From: Jaltomata sinuosa | Lineage: Eukaryota > Streptophyta > Magnoliopsida > Solanales > Solanaceae | Direction of reading: 5' to 3' | Length of the DNA stretch: 64,000 nucleotides | NCBI GenBank assembly: GCA_003996215.1 | Contig: QJPP01001616.1 | Span: 496,001-560,000 of the forward strand | Shown here: in pieces, positions 32,745 to 44,503 of the stretch | Layout of the letters: each line of letters begins with the position of its first letter | Position numbering within the stretch: position 1 is the first letter of the stretch | The notes under the pieces: generated by a model | Seen by the model: only the letters and a program-made list of their open reading frames with translations | Databases searched by the model: none | Told to the model about the DNA's origin: nothing | Position numbers and translations under genes: made by a program

Positions 32745-35511
32745 AGCAATCGGCTGGACCATTGCAGATATTATTGGCATCCCACCAGGTATTTGTACTC
32801 ATAAGATACAGTTAGAAGAAAATTGCACTCCCACCACCGAGCACCAGCGGAGACTGAATCCGCCAATGCAAGAGGTGGTAAAGAAAGAGATAATCAAATG
32901 GCTCGATGTTGGAGTGGTTTACCCAATTTCTGATAGCAAATGGGTAAGCCCAGTGCAATGTGTTCCTAAGAAGGGAGGAATGACTGTGGTAGCAAATGAC
33001 AAAAATGAGCTGATTCCATTAAAACCTGTCACGGGTTGGCGAGTCTGTATGGATTACCGAAAGCTAAACTCCTGGACTCTTCGTGATCATTTCCCCATGC
33101 CCTTTATGGATCAGATGCTCGATAGATTAGCTGGCAGGGGTTGGTACTGCTTTTTAGATGGATATTCGGGGTACAACCAAATCTCTATCGCCCCGGAAGA
33201 ACAGGAGAAAACCATTTTCACCTGTCCCTACGGTACGTTTGCTTTTAGACGCATGCCCTTTGGTCTTTGCAATGCTCCTGCAACATTCCAAAGATGCATG
33301 ATGTCTATCTTTTCTGATATGGTGGAGAACACATTGGAAGTCTTCATGGATGACTTTTCGGTAGTGGGTGATGCATTTGATGATTGCTTGACTAATCTGG
33401 GTCAAGCATTGCAAAGGTGTGAAGAGTCAAACCTCGTGCTGAATTAGGAGAAATGTCATTTCATGGTGAAAGAAGGCATTGTATTAGGGCACAAAATATC
33501 TATGAGAGGTCTAGAGGTGGATAGAGCCAAGATAGAAGTCATCGAGAAACTACCTCCACCCATTTCAGTAAAGGGTGTGAGGAGCTTTCTTGGTCATGCC
33601 GATTTCTACCAAAGATTCATTAAAGATTTCTCTAAGGTTGCTACCCCATTGTGCAGGTTGCTTGAAAAGGAGACTAAGTTTGTATTTGATGCTGAGTGTT
33701 TGAGGGCGTTTGAGTGCCTGAAAGAAAAGTTAGTGGATGCTCCTATTATAATTGCCTCGGATTGGTCCAAACCGTTCGAAGTAATGTGCGATGCGAGTGG
33801 TGTTGCACTTGGAGCTGTTTTGGGACAGAAGCGAGACAAACCTTTTCACCTTATTTATTATGCTAGTAAATCATTGAATGGGGCGCAAAAGAACTACACA
33901 GTGACAGAACAGGAGCTGCTGACTGTTGTATACACTTTTGAGAAATTCAGAGCGTACTTACTTGGTACAAAAGTGGTGGTGCACACAGATCATGCAGCCT
34001 TGAGGTATTTAATGACCAAAAAGGATGCAAAACCTCGACTAATCCGATGGGTGCTATTGTTGCAAGAATTTGACTTTGAAGTCAAAGATCGGAAAGGGTG
34101 TGAAAACCAGGTAGCAGATCATCTGTCCAGGCTTGAGCAGGAAAAGAACGTAGTAGATGAATCGAAGATTGATGATGCATTCCCGGATGAGCAGGTGATG
34201 GCTGCATCACTTGATATGGTGCCTTGGTACGCTGATTTCGCAAATTATGTGGTGAGTGACATGATCCCGGACGATTTGAACTTCCACCAGAAAAAGAAAT
34301 TTCTCTATGATGCAAGTAAGTTTTTCTGGGATGAGCCATATTTATTCCGGTTGTGTGCTGACAACATAGTGAGGAGATGTGTATCGGAAGTGGAAACGAC
34401 AAGCATCTTGCAAGCTTGTCATTCGTCCCCAGATGGAGGACATCATGCGGGTAATCGAACCGCCCAAAAAATCTTACAGTGTGGTTATTATTGGCCGACA
34501 ATCCAGAAAGATTCATATGAATTTGCCAAGTTATGTGATCAATGCCAACGAAGAGGAGCAATCTCTCGCCGACAAGAGTTGCCCATGTCCACTATTTTGG
34601 AGGTTGAGTTGTTCGACGTATGGGGAATAGATTTCATGGGCCCTTTTGACAGCTCTTATGGGAACTGTTACATCTTGGTAGCGGTGGATTATGTTTCAAA
34701 GTGGGTAGAGGCGGTTGCTTTAGCCGATAACGAAAGGAGAAGTGTGGTGGCGTTTCTAAAAAGAAACATCTTTGCTCAGTTTGGCACCCCTCGCACAATC
34801 ATAAGTGATGGAGGTTCACATTTTTACAATAAGGTGTTACGGGCTGCTCTAGAAAAATATGGGGTGAAGCAACACAAGGTAGCCACACCTTATCACCCCC
34901 AAAACAGTGGGCAAGTTGAAGTGTCAAACCGTGAAATTAAAGAGATATTGGCAAAGTATGTGAATGTGAACCAGCGAGATTGGGCAAGAAAGCTGGATGA
35001 CGCACTCTGGGCGTACCGAACAGCATTTAAGATGCCAATAGGTATGACTCCTTACCAATTTATTTTTGGTAAAGCTTGTCACTTGCCTGTGGAACTTGAG
35101 CACAAAGCCCTTTGGGCGCTCAAAAAGTTAAATCTCAGTTGGAGAGAGGCATCAGAACTAAGGTTGGAACAATTGAATAAGATGGACGAGTTCCAATTGC
35201 GAGCATATGAGAGGTCCGCTCTCTACAAAGAACGAATGAAGCTATACCATGACAGAAAAATTGAGAAAAGGGAGTTCAAGGTTGGGGACTTGGTATTGTT
35301 GTTCAACTCCAGGTTCAAATTATTTCCCGGGAAACTCAAATCCAAATGGTCTGGACCATTCAAAGTACACCAAGTGTTTCCATCCGGTGTGATTGAACTC
35401 GAAAATATGGATGGTGAGTTGTTCAAAGTCAATGGACAGAGGGTAAACCAATATCTGGGCCTCCCGGAGGAGGTACATGTTCTGTCTCTGGTGTATCTTG
35501 ATGAAGTCTGA
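32745..35511 (+). pseudogene. A2 pol: reverse transcriptase, RNase H, integrase (one stop)
   Basis: The frame is open from about 32745 to 35511 except for one TAG at 33445-33447. RT shows WRVCMDYRKLNSWTLRDHF, FRRMPFGLCNAPATF and the catalytic FMDD at 33343-33354. RNase H shows VMCDASGVALGAVL, VTEQELL and VHTDHAALRYL (about 33780-34000). Integrase has the zinc region HH...CDQCQRRG (about 34440-34560) and the D-D-E core: WGIDFMGPF at 34618, IISDGGSHF near 34798 and GQVEVSNREIK near 34910. No chromodomain follows, as expected for Athila. The order RT-RNase H-integrase is that of Ty3/gypsy. The near-intact pol contrasts with the heavily mutated gag of the same copy. Confidence 0.9.
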
Positions 35512-36725
35512 GTAATCAAGACACCCATGTCGTGCCGCGACGTTAAATCAGGCGATGTATGGGAGGCAACCCATGAATTGTTGTTGTATCATGATCTTAG
35601 AAAAATTTGATTTGTTAGAATTAGTTAATTTGTGCATTGAGTGTGCAGGTACAAAAAGGTAGAAGTAACAGCATATTCTGTCTACGAGTGACGGTTCCTG
35701 TTGGTGGATCGTCAACTATACGACGGACCGTCACACAAATTGTCACAAGTGGACAAATATTTATCCCCACTGTTTGGTGGTGACGGTAAGAGTGACGGAC
35801 CGTCAAAGCCTTGGTGGACCGTCCTTCCAGGCCGTCACCAAGGCACTCAAAGGGGCTCACTATTTATATAAGACGCACCAAGTGACGGACCACCAGATTG
35901 TAGACGGACCGTCACTTCGGCCACCATATCAGGTAAGTTTTTAAATTTTTTGGTGCCCCGACCCAAAACCAACCCGACCCGCCTGAATATATTAAATCAT
36001 CTTCATCATCATCCCACTCATATTCTACTCTCAAGCTCCAACCCTCCATTAAAACAAAAATCCTCTCTTCCTCAAGCAAATCCCACATCCCCATCGTCTT
36101 TCACCATTCGTCCAAAACGCAAGAACCAACAATTCCCCGTCGAAGAATAGGGTTGTCCATCGGTTCTTGTAAATCATAAAGGAATAGAAGTTTTCTTCTC
36201 ACTAAAAAAATCAAGGTATGATTCTAAACTCTTCCTCGTTGAGATTATTTGAGTAGCATTATGAAGAAATACCGGAGGAAATTGTTGGGTTTGTATATGT
36301 GTGAAAGGGTGATAATGTAAATGTTGGGTATGAATGGTGTTGTTGTTTGAAATCGTAAAACTTAACATGGGTGAAGTCTTGAGTAACCCATGAGATTAAA
36401 TACATGATGGGTGGTGACTTTGTGAAACCAAATTCCACAAAGAATGGGAAAACCCCGAATAGAGCACAAGGTGTTTGAGGAAATGCCTCAAAGAAAGTAA
36501 AACACGCTGTCTTAAAGTGACGGTTGGAATGACGGCCCGTCACACACGTGACTTCCCATCATCCAAATCGTCAACAATAAACAGTTCACTGTCTTAAAGT
36601 GACGGCCGGTGTGATGGTCCGTCACCCATGTGACTGACCGTCACCCAAACCGTCACTCCAAGACAGTGGCGATAGTTGAGTGTTTTCCTGTTCTCATGTG
36701 TTTGAACTTGTTCACGTGCAGGTAC
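35512..36725 (+). promoter_or_regulatory. A2 inter-ORF region with internal promoter-like and intron-like signals
   Basis: Palindrome units of the LTR type recur at about 35688-35920 (for example GACGGACCGTCAC) and again at 36515-36660. A TATA-like TATTTATATA is at 35861-35870. Downstream are a consensus splice donor CAGGTAAGT (cut before 35933) and a second donor, AAGGTATGA (cut before 36216). An acceptor (T-rich tract ending GTGCAG at 36721) sits 4 bases before the third-ORF ATG. The arrangement suggests a separate, spliced transcript for the third ORF. The expression claim is inference. Confidence 0.5.
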
Positions 36726-38615
36726 ATGGCCCCCAAACAACAACCACCTCGCGATCAAGTAAAAAAGAGGAAAGAAAGAACCGCTACCACTCGGACCCTA
36801 ATAGATGAATCGAGTAGCGAAGAAGAAGCAGTTGAAGCCCCGACTTACCAGACTAGGCTATCCAAACGAAGAAACACCCAAGTCTCCCAGTCTGAAGAGA
36901 AGAGTGGGTCATCTAGCAGTAGGTCGGGAAGTGATAGTGGATCTGAAGAAAGTGGTAGCTCCAGCCCCAGTCCGGAGGATGTAAGTGGTACTGAAACCAC
37001 CAAAAATGCAGGGAAGGCACCCATGGATAGAGAATCGATCCGGTGGGCATTTGAGGGTGCTCGAAAGCACTATCTTGACGATCTTACCAAAACAATGGCG
37101 AGGAGCCACAAAAGATCGATAGCTGAAGAAGTGCAAATTATTACCACGGATCTACCAGAATACCCAGTTCTTCGGACACAGTTTCAGAGGTACCAGCTTG
37201 AGTGGATAAGCACACCTCTGGGATTCTATTATCCAGAACTGGTTCGGGAATTCTATGCCAACTATTTGGCACTGTTGGAGAGCAAATGTGAGAAAGGAAA
37301 GGGGTTAAATCAGCACCAAGGCAGGACCGGGTTCCGGTTCGGGGTAAACAAGTAGACATCTCCCGAGAGACGATTAACAGAGTCCTCTTCGGTCCTGAAT
37401 ACATTCCTCCACCTGATATGCCGGAGTTTCATGAAAAAATTGCCAATATATACTCGCAGAGACCATGGTTAGCACGGACATTGACTGATGGCTCACCATC
37501 TTGGCTAACTCAGAGGGGACGGATATCGAATCAATCACTAAGCTTTGTAGCAAAGTTTTGGTGGGCTGTTGTGCGGTACAGGCTATTTCCAACAGGTGGA
37601 GACGCTAATTTGGATGAGGGAAGAGCCATACTTGTAGCAAGTTTGATAGCCGGGTACGTCATCAACTTCGGAATGATAATTGCAGACGAGATGCGAACCA
37701 GGGCCATAAAAACTACTTCTTTTTTGCCGTTCCCATGTCTGGTTACTGATTTATGCAGGCGTGCAGAGGTGCCGATATTGGACGGTATTGATGAGCAAGT
37801 GACAGCGTCATCTACGCAAAATATTGACAAATCAAAGGATGACACTAAGTTTGATATGAGGATTCATAAGCCTCAGATCTTCAAGGAACCAACCACAACC
37901 ACCTCCAAGGCAACCGACACTCCATCAGGCACAGAGATGCCACTTGCGGTGTTTGATCCGAAGACTTCACAAACAATGAGAGCTACTGCCGAAAGCTCTG
38001 GCACTGCAGCAAGGCCTCCTCTACCACCAGAATATCACATGAATCCATAAAATTTTGCTAAAATGGTGCAGAAGCAGAAACAGATGGATAAACAAATTGT
38101 CGCTTGGACAGACTTGTTCAAACCCACCATTGATGAAGCAATACGGAAGGCTCTGAAGCTATTTGAGGGGCTGTGTGCAAGGGTCGATGCGATGGAAACC
38201 CGGATGGAGGCAAGGCTAAATGAAAATGAGCATCACGGACCTGGCAAGATTTGAGGTGGAACTGAAAAAGGTAAAAAATGATATAACCGTCCTCAAGCAA
38301 GAAAAAGCGCTTTATGATGAGACTTCGGAGTTCGTGGACTTGGGAAAAAAAACCACGATAGTGGATTTGATGGGTCGGCCACTGAAAATTAATGAAACCC
38401 AAGCAGGTGAAAGTGGGGTAAAGAAGTCAAAGAAAAGAAAGCACAAAAAGATATCAGCTGAGAAGGACGAGTTAGAGGTTGCGAAGCAACGGTCGGTAGT
38501 AGATGAGCAGCTGCGACAGGAAAGAGTGCGTGCCAAACCAGGTGGGGCATCATCCAGTGCAGTACCGGAGTCTGGAGAGACTCCAGATGTTGATGAGCTG
38601 CGTACGGAAACCTAG
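36726..38615 (+). pseudogene. A2 third ORF (Athila ORF3, plant-transposon-protein type)
   Basis: The ATG at 36726 begins MAPKQQPPRDQVKKRKER. A Ser-rich acidic stretch (about residues 55-85) follows, then a domain containing WISTPLGFYYPELVREFYA and, after a frame change near 37320, SLSFVAKFWWAVVRYRLFPT with a hydrophobic ILVASLIAGYVINFGMII segment. This resembles the 'putative plant transposon protein' domain found in Athila third ORFs. A stop at 38048-38050 and a frame change near 38240 separate the C-terminal coiled-coil part, which has a basic cluster KKSKKRKHKK. Athila third ORFs are often called env-like. No signal peptide or certain membrane segment is visible here, so that label is not supported. 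Confidence 0.65.
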
Positions 38616-40035
38616 GTTTCCCAGGTACCCCTATGCCTTTGTTCTGAATATCTATTTCCTTGAACATTGAGGTCAATGCTAAATTCTTTTGTTAGGGGTA
38701 GGGGTATTACCACTAGAGGTTTTAGTTGTCGTGTTTCTTTTCTTTCGGTGTGCTATCTAGTAGAACCGGCATGTTTAGGATGTCATTTTAAATTTTGTTT
38801 GTGTTGTTTTCTGGTGTCTATAGCAAGCATGGATTTTTGAAAAATGAACTAAAAGGAGCCCCCTCTGAAAAAGTTGATTTTGTACTTATGTTTGAAACGA
38901 TTGACTATTCTGGATCCTTGAATGTCATTGTGTGATTGTGATTGTAATAATTATGCTTAAGCCGAGCTGATGTTTTGATAGTTAGTAGTGGTATGGTTTC
39001 TTGGTGCCAAGTGTGTGTGAGCTTATTATTATAAATTCTTACTCTGTGCATGCATCTAGAACTTGCCCGGTCTATTTTGTTAAGCTTGAAGTTGGTTGCT
39101 TAGGAAAGGATCACAGGCCCTTTTTGTGTGCAGTCCACTTAGCCTATAAGACCGTCCAAATGCAAATAATCCCTTTGATCCCTGTTTGAGCCATAATTGA
39201 CCCTATTCTTTCAATAACCTGTCATTGTTTTTTTTTAATTTTGAATCCCTATTTTGGCCCCGGTCTTTCCTTGGACATCGTGCACCTCAACTCAGGCAAT
39301 CAGCCTAAGTTGAGGGTGACTACTATAGAGGTAAATGATAAGAAAAATAGGATGGATAAGATTGGTTGTGGATGGAATGAAAATTTTAGGTGTGTGCCTT
39401 AAAAAAATAAAAAATAAAAGAGAAACGAAAAAGAGATGAAAAAGAATTGTCAAAATAAAGAGGCCGCACCTGTAGCTAGAAAGAAGGAAATAAAAAGGTA
39501 AATAAGGAGGGACGAAGTAAGGTTAATTGGAAATAGTAGGTCGGTGATTCCAAGGAGGGTTTAGTCACTATTCCCCAAACGTATCCTACCTGCACCCGAA
39601 GCCTCATTACAAGCCAAAACAAGTCCTGTAGTGATCCTGAGTGGCTTTCTGAAAAACTGAAATAGAATAGCAAGGGCAAGCTTATGGCATCGCATGTGCA
39701 TTGTTTGAAATCGTTTGTGAGTGTGAGCGCCTTACCTAATCCCAAATCTTGTGTGTGGGACTTCATTGTGGTGAGGGCACCGAGATTTTTGTATTATCTA
39801 TTGACTGTTGGGATAGCTGTTGTGTGTGTATGTACAATATTCTATCATATCGGAATGACATGTTTGGATCCTTGCAAGTTAGCGTTTCATACATTTGTGT
39901 ACTACCGGGGGGGATTGATTTAAATTTAAAAGACTGTTGAGTGGCCATGATTTGCTAAAGATATGTGTTTGTATTCTTAGTTGAGTCGTCATTTTGTTTT
40001 TGTTGTCATGTTGCTTGAGGACAAGCGAACGTCTT
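38616..40035 (+). other. A2 non-coding 3' region
   Basis: Collinear with the same region of A1 and A3. It contains the stem-loop at 39285-39315 and an A-rich block near 39400-39450. No credible ORF. Confidence 0.75.
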
Positions 40036-40048
40036 AAATTGAGGGTGT
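40036..40048 (+). other. Polypurine tract, A2
   Basis: AAATTGAGGGTGT directly precedes the 3' LTR. One G to A change relative to AAGTTGAGGGTGT in A3. Confidence 0.65.
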
Positions 40049-41548
40049 TGATGTGCCAGGATTCTACGGCACATTTGACGCCTTTAACTAAGAATACTCA
40101 CGAGTTTTCAAGCAACTTTTGTGGTTTTTGATGTTTTTATGTTGTATTTGGAGGAAATGGAGACAAGGATAAAACGGAAGTGAAAAATACTCAAGCTAAG
40201 TAACACGGGTTAGGCTTGACGGAGGGCCTGATGGCTCGTCACACAGGTGACTGACCGTCAGGGGAGCCACCAAACCTGGCAGCAGCTAAAGGAGGCACTG
40301 GATAGAGGCGACGGTTGGCGTGACGGCCCGTCACACCCGTGACTGACCGTCATCCAAGCCGTCAAGTTAGAGCTCAAGGAGAGCATGCACTGGATAGTGG
40401 CGACGGTTGGCGTGACGGCCCGTCACATCCGTGACTGCCCGTCAGCCAAGCCATCAAGATAGAGCTAAAAGACAGCATGCACTGGATAGTAGCGACAGCT
40501 TGGAGTGACGGCCAGTCTCATGGGTGACGTTCCATCAAGCGACCCGTCAACGCGAAGCGGGACTACAAAAATTTTATTTTTGGACTTTATTTCCTGGACT
40601 GCTATAAATACCCAGTGTTGGGGTTATTTTAGAATTATTCATTAACTAATATTTGTCAGACGTTTTGAACGAGTTTTTTGGGAGGAGAAAACACGATACA
40701 AACTCATTTTCTTCCTCTTCTTCCATTGTTCTTGGGATTTTCACCATTGGTGCTGGGATTCTACGAAGTTCAAAGTGAAGTATTAATTTTCTATTGTAAG
40801 AATTCCTTCTTCTCATATGAATACTAGTATTTCTTTACTTCGCTTTGCTAGCATGAGTGGCTAAACTCCCCACAACTAGGGTTGTGGGATCCATGGCAAG
40901 AGTCACAATGTAGATTCTGGGTAGCGTTGGGTCAAATTTATATGTTATCACGTGGTTAATTATTCGTTATTTACGCTTTCTAATTGTTGCAAACATTAGA
41001 ACATACCTAGGTTTGATTTGCTTGAACAAAGAGATTAAAACCGGGAATTTAATTAACTACGAGGATTCGAGACTACCAACTCTCGTCTTATGATTAATGT
41101 TGTAGCTAGATTAATCTACTCGATGTTTAGGATTGAAATAAGAAAGTTCACCTTTTCAAGTTCGAGAGAATTGAAAAGGAAATTCGTCTATTTGGTTGAG
41201 AAACATTTAGACGATACCATGAATTCAATCACATCGTGACATGCATATAGAACGAACCCGGTTAAGCTTTGAGTCAAAATTGTTACGACGCCATGGTGAA
41301 CACTTCCCTAGTCCATTCTCATATTGATTAATACTCATTGAAACTCGCAATTAGTTACTTGCATTGTTCAAATATTGATCACAGAAACCCCCCAATTTAC
41401 CGAAAACTATTGATTACTAGTCAACTAATTCACTAACGATTTAATCTGCACCATATTCCCTGTGGGATCGACCCCAACCTTCGTTGGGTTCTATATTTGA
41501 CGACGACCGCTTACGCTTCGTAATTGGAGTTATAATTTGGGCGTATCA
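40049..41548 (+). repeat. A2 3' LTR
   Basis: Nearly identical to the 5' LTR, with scattered transitions and an extra GGAGGGCCTGAT-like 12-base piece near 40222. TATA box at about 40613, hairpin 40869-40888. It ends GGGCGTATCA, followed by the ATAAA duplication. Confidence 0.9.
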
Positions 41549-41553
41549 ATAAA

Positions 41554-42842
41554 CCCGTGCCAGACTTGGTACCCGAGCTAACCAAATAGTAACCTGTACC
41601 AGGTGTGGTACCCGAGCCAACCAAATAGTAACATATGCCAGGCGTAGTACCCGAGCCAACCAAATAGTGACATGTACCAAGCGTGGTACCCGAGCCAACC
41701 GAATGTCAATAATCTACAGTCAAATAGATGAACAAACAACTTTTAAACCAACAAGCAAACACACCGTACAACTCACAGACTATTTTACAGGACCGTTAGA
41801 CATTCTACACAACTTCCCTAAGCAATGTAATTCATACAAACACTTAGATATGAGTATAAGAATATACAACATTCACAGAAATTGTAAGCCATCACCTACC
41901 CCTTTGCGGGTACAACAACGAACCATCAAATCTTGTCCGAAGACTATCTCCGGTTCACCCTTTTTATTCTAGAACATGTAACGAGCGATTTCTCTTTAAA
42001 TTAATCATATACACAGCTACCCAATTTCCTTTTCCTTACTTTAGCAAGACCGCCACTACGTCTCAAGCCATAAACATTCCTGAAACCCCACCTAGGAGTT
42101 TCCTATTCCCGTTTACCATGGCTCCCAAGCGCTTCCCCGATTCCCCGAACCTTTCTGACATACTATTCCCTTAACCTATCATTTTATCACACCAATATGA
42201 AAATGTAACCACAAAACACAATCACAAGACCACCCATTTACTCCGTACATCTCAAACCAGCATAACCAAACCCGAATCCGCCAGACTTCATGCCTGGAGG
42301 CCTAAAACATGGATTCTCCATTCCCACTATACAACAAGTAGGGAAAGTAAATAGGTCTAACTACTCATGAAAACCTAGCCTACCAGGACGCCAAGAAGCT
42401 GTAACCATGCATTTTTGGCTCCATGGAGGCATTCCTGGCGGTTCTGCAGGCCCAAATCCGTGGTTTCGCGTCATTTTTACCGGAATTCCTCCTACTCGTG
42501 GCTCCCAAGCCTTGGAGCAGCCTAGGAGGATTTTTGGAATAGCTCTCGTCTATTTTTGGGGCTGAAGGTAAGAGAATGAAAATAAATACTCATTTTCTGG
42601 GTTTTCTGGTCCCGTCGCTCCACTATAGCATTCACTGCTCCGCAATAGCGGTCCCGCTATAGCGGATGACTTCTGATATAGTGGTCTTAAGTGGCGTTAA
42701 CCTCCTTGACCATTGCTATAGCGGTATTTTACACCGCTATAGCGGAGGTCGCTACGGCGGACCATTGCGCTCGTCACGGACAGAATGTCTAGAAATCTCC
42801 CAGATTTGGACATTTTACAACACACTTGCTTCCCCCGATCAC
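41554..42842 (-). repeat. G2 left LTR, piece 2
   Basis: It continues the G2 LTR after A2 and matches about 54107-55358 of the right LTR. It contains the rest of the 39-bp GGTACC-centred repeat (about 41551-41705) and CCGCTATAGCGG palindromes (about 42610-42760). Confidence 0.85.
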
Positions 42843-44375
42843 TAATGTGTCGGGATTCTACGGCACATTTGACGCCTTTAACTAAGACTATTCGAGAGTT
42901 TTCAAGCAACTTTTGTGGTTTTTGATGTTTTATTGTTATATTTGCAGGGAATGGAGCTAGAGATAGAAACAGAAGAAAAATGGTTCAAAAACCTCAGCTG
43001 GTTAAGCCTGACAGCTGGCATGACGGACCATCACACCTGTGACTGGCCGTCAGCCAGGCCGTCAGGACGAGACAACAATTCATCGAGCACTGCCTAGGAG
43101 TGACGGCCCATCTGACGGCCCGTCACTGGCCTGACGGACCATCACCCATGATACCAAGATAAAACAGAAAAAAACATTGTAAGTCATCACTGGGCGGACG
43201 ACTTACCAGAATTTACCAGCAAGTCATCACAGGCCCGACGACTTACCAGAATTTACCAGCAAGTCATCACAGGCCCGACAACTTACCAGAAAAATTACGT
43301 GTGAGCTCACTGTTTAGCTGTGACGGCTCAAGTGACGGCCCGTCACATGCATGATGGTCCGTCAGGTGACCCGTCAACGCGAAGCGGGATTCTGAAAATT
43401 CTATTTTTGGACTTTATTTCCTGGACTGCTATAAATACCCAGTGTTAGGGTTATTTTATTATTCATTAACTAATATTTGTCAGACGTTTTGAACGAGTTT
43501 TGGGAGGAGAAAACACGACACAAATTCGTTTTCTTCCTCTTCTTCCATTGTTCTTGGGATTTTCACTATTGGTGCTGGGATTCTACGAAGTTCAAAGTAA
43601 AGTATTAATTTTCTATTGTAAGAATTCCTTCTTCTCATATGAATACTAGTATTTCTTTACTTCGCTTTGCTAGCATGAGTGGCTAAACTCCCCACAACTA
43701 GGGTTGTGGGATCCATGGCAAGAGTCACAATGTAGATTTCGGGTAGCGTTGGGTTAAATTTATATGTTGTCACGTGGTTAATCATTCGTTATTTATGTTT
43801 TCTAGTGGTTGCAAACATTAGGACATGCCTAGGTTTAATTTTCTTGAACAAAGAGATTAAAACCGTGAAATTTGATTAACTACGAGGATTCCAGACTACC
43901 AACTCTTGTCTTATGATTAATGTTGTAACTAGATTAATCTACTTGATGTTTAGGATTGAAATAAGAAATTTCACCTTTTCAAGTTCGAGAGAATTGAAAA
44001 GGAAATTCATCTATTTGGTTGAGAAACATTTAGATGATACCATTAATTCAATCACATCGTGATATACATATAGAAAGAACCCGATTAAGCTTTGAGTCGA
44101 AATTGTTACGACGCCATGGTGAACACTTCCCTAGTTCATCTCTTCTACTGAATTTTACTCGTTAAAACTTGCAATTTGTTATTTGAAACAATCAAAATTT
44201 GATCCATACAAACCTCCCCCATTTACCGGAAACTATTGATTATTAGTCATCTAATTCACTAACGACTTAATTTGCACCTTATTCCCTGTGGGATCGACCC
44301 CAACCTCTGTTGGGTTCTATATTTGACGATGACCGCTTACGCTTCTTAATTTGAGGTGTAATTTGAGCGTTATCA
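42843..44375 (+). repeat. A3 5' LTR
   Basis: It starts TAATGTGTCGGG (TGATG expected, as in the 3' LTR) and ends GAGCGTTATCA. Palindromes about 43010-43150 and 43315-43380, a second palindromic 40-bp repeat 43178-43290, TATA box 43430-43438, hairpin 43691-43710. Confidence 0.9.
43178..43290. repeat. 40-bp palindromic tandem repeat in A3 LTR, about 2.8 copies
   Basis: The unit AAGTCATCACAGGCCCGACG, followed by ACTTACCAGAATTTACCAGC, carries inverted halves AAGTCGTC and GACGACTT. It is absent from A1 and A2 LTRs. The 3' LTR has the same array at 48845-48955. Confidence 0.75.
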
Positions 44376-44380
44376 AATTT

Positions 44381-44398
44381 TGGCATCGTTGCCGGGGA
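44381..44398 (+). other. Primer-binding site, A3
   Basis: TGGCATCGTTGCCGGGGA, tRNA-Asp type with two changes relative to A1. Confidence 0.8.
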
Positions 44399-44503
44399 AT
44401 ACGGTTGTTTATTAAGTCTGGTGTGTTTATTTGACTCTTAGTCATATTTCCTGCTTTTACTTTTATTTGTTGTTTTTGTTTGGTACAGGGTATAGAGTTG
44501 TGC

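Larger units (their letters stand above)
28450..41548 (+). mobile_element. Full-length Athila-type retrotransposon A2 (13.1 kb)
   Basis: It has LTRs of 1488 and 1500 bp, a primer site, gag-protease, a nearly open pol with RT, RNase H and integrase, a third ORF, a 3' region with a polypurine tract, and the 5-bp duplication ATAAA. It is the only element in the window that keeps the full gene set. Gag and the third ORF are broken by stops and frameshifts, so this copy is not itself autonomous now. It stands for the autonomous form of the family. Confidence 0.9.

Noticed and set aside
34082..34561. Minus-strand open frame opposite A2 RNase H/integrase
   Set aside because: Antisense shadow of pol without its own motifs.
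36726..38615. Calling the A2 third ORF an envelope gene
   Set aside because: Position fits the traditional env-like label, but no signal peptide, furin-like site or clear membrane anchor is visible. The sequence resembles a plant transposon-protein domain instead.
43178..43290. CRISPR-like spaced repeats
   Set aside because: The repeats are tandem LTR subrepeats in a plant retrotransposon. Spacers are not unique and no cas genes exist.
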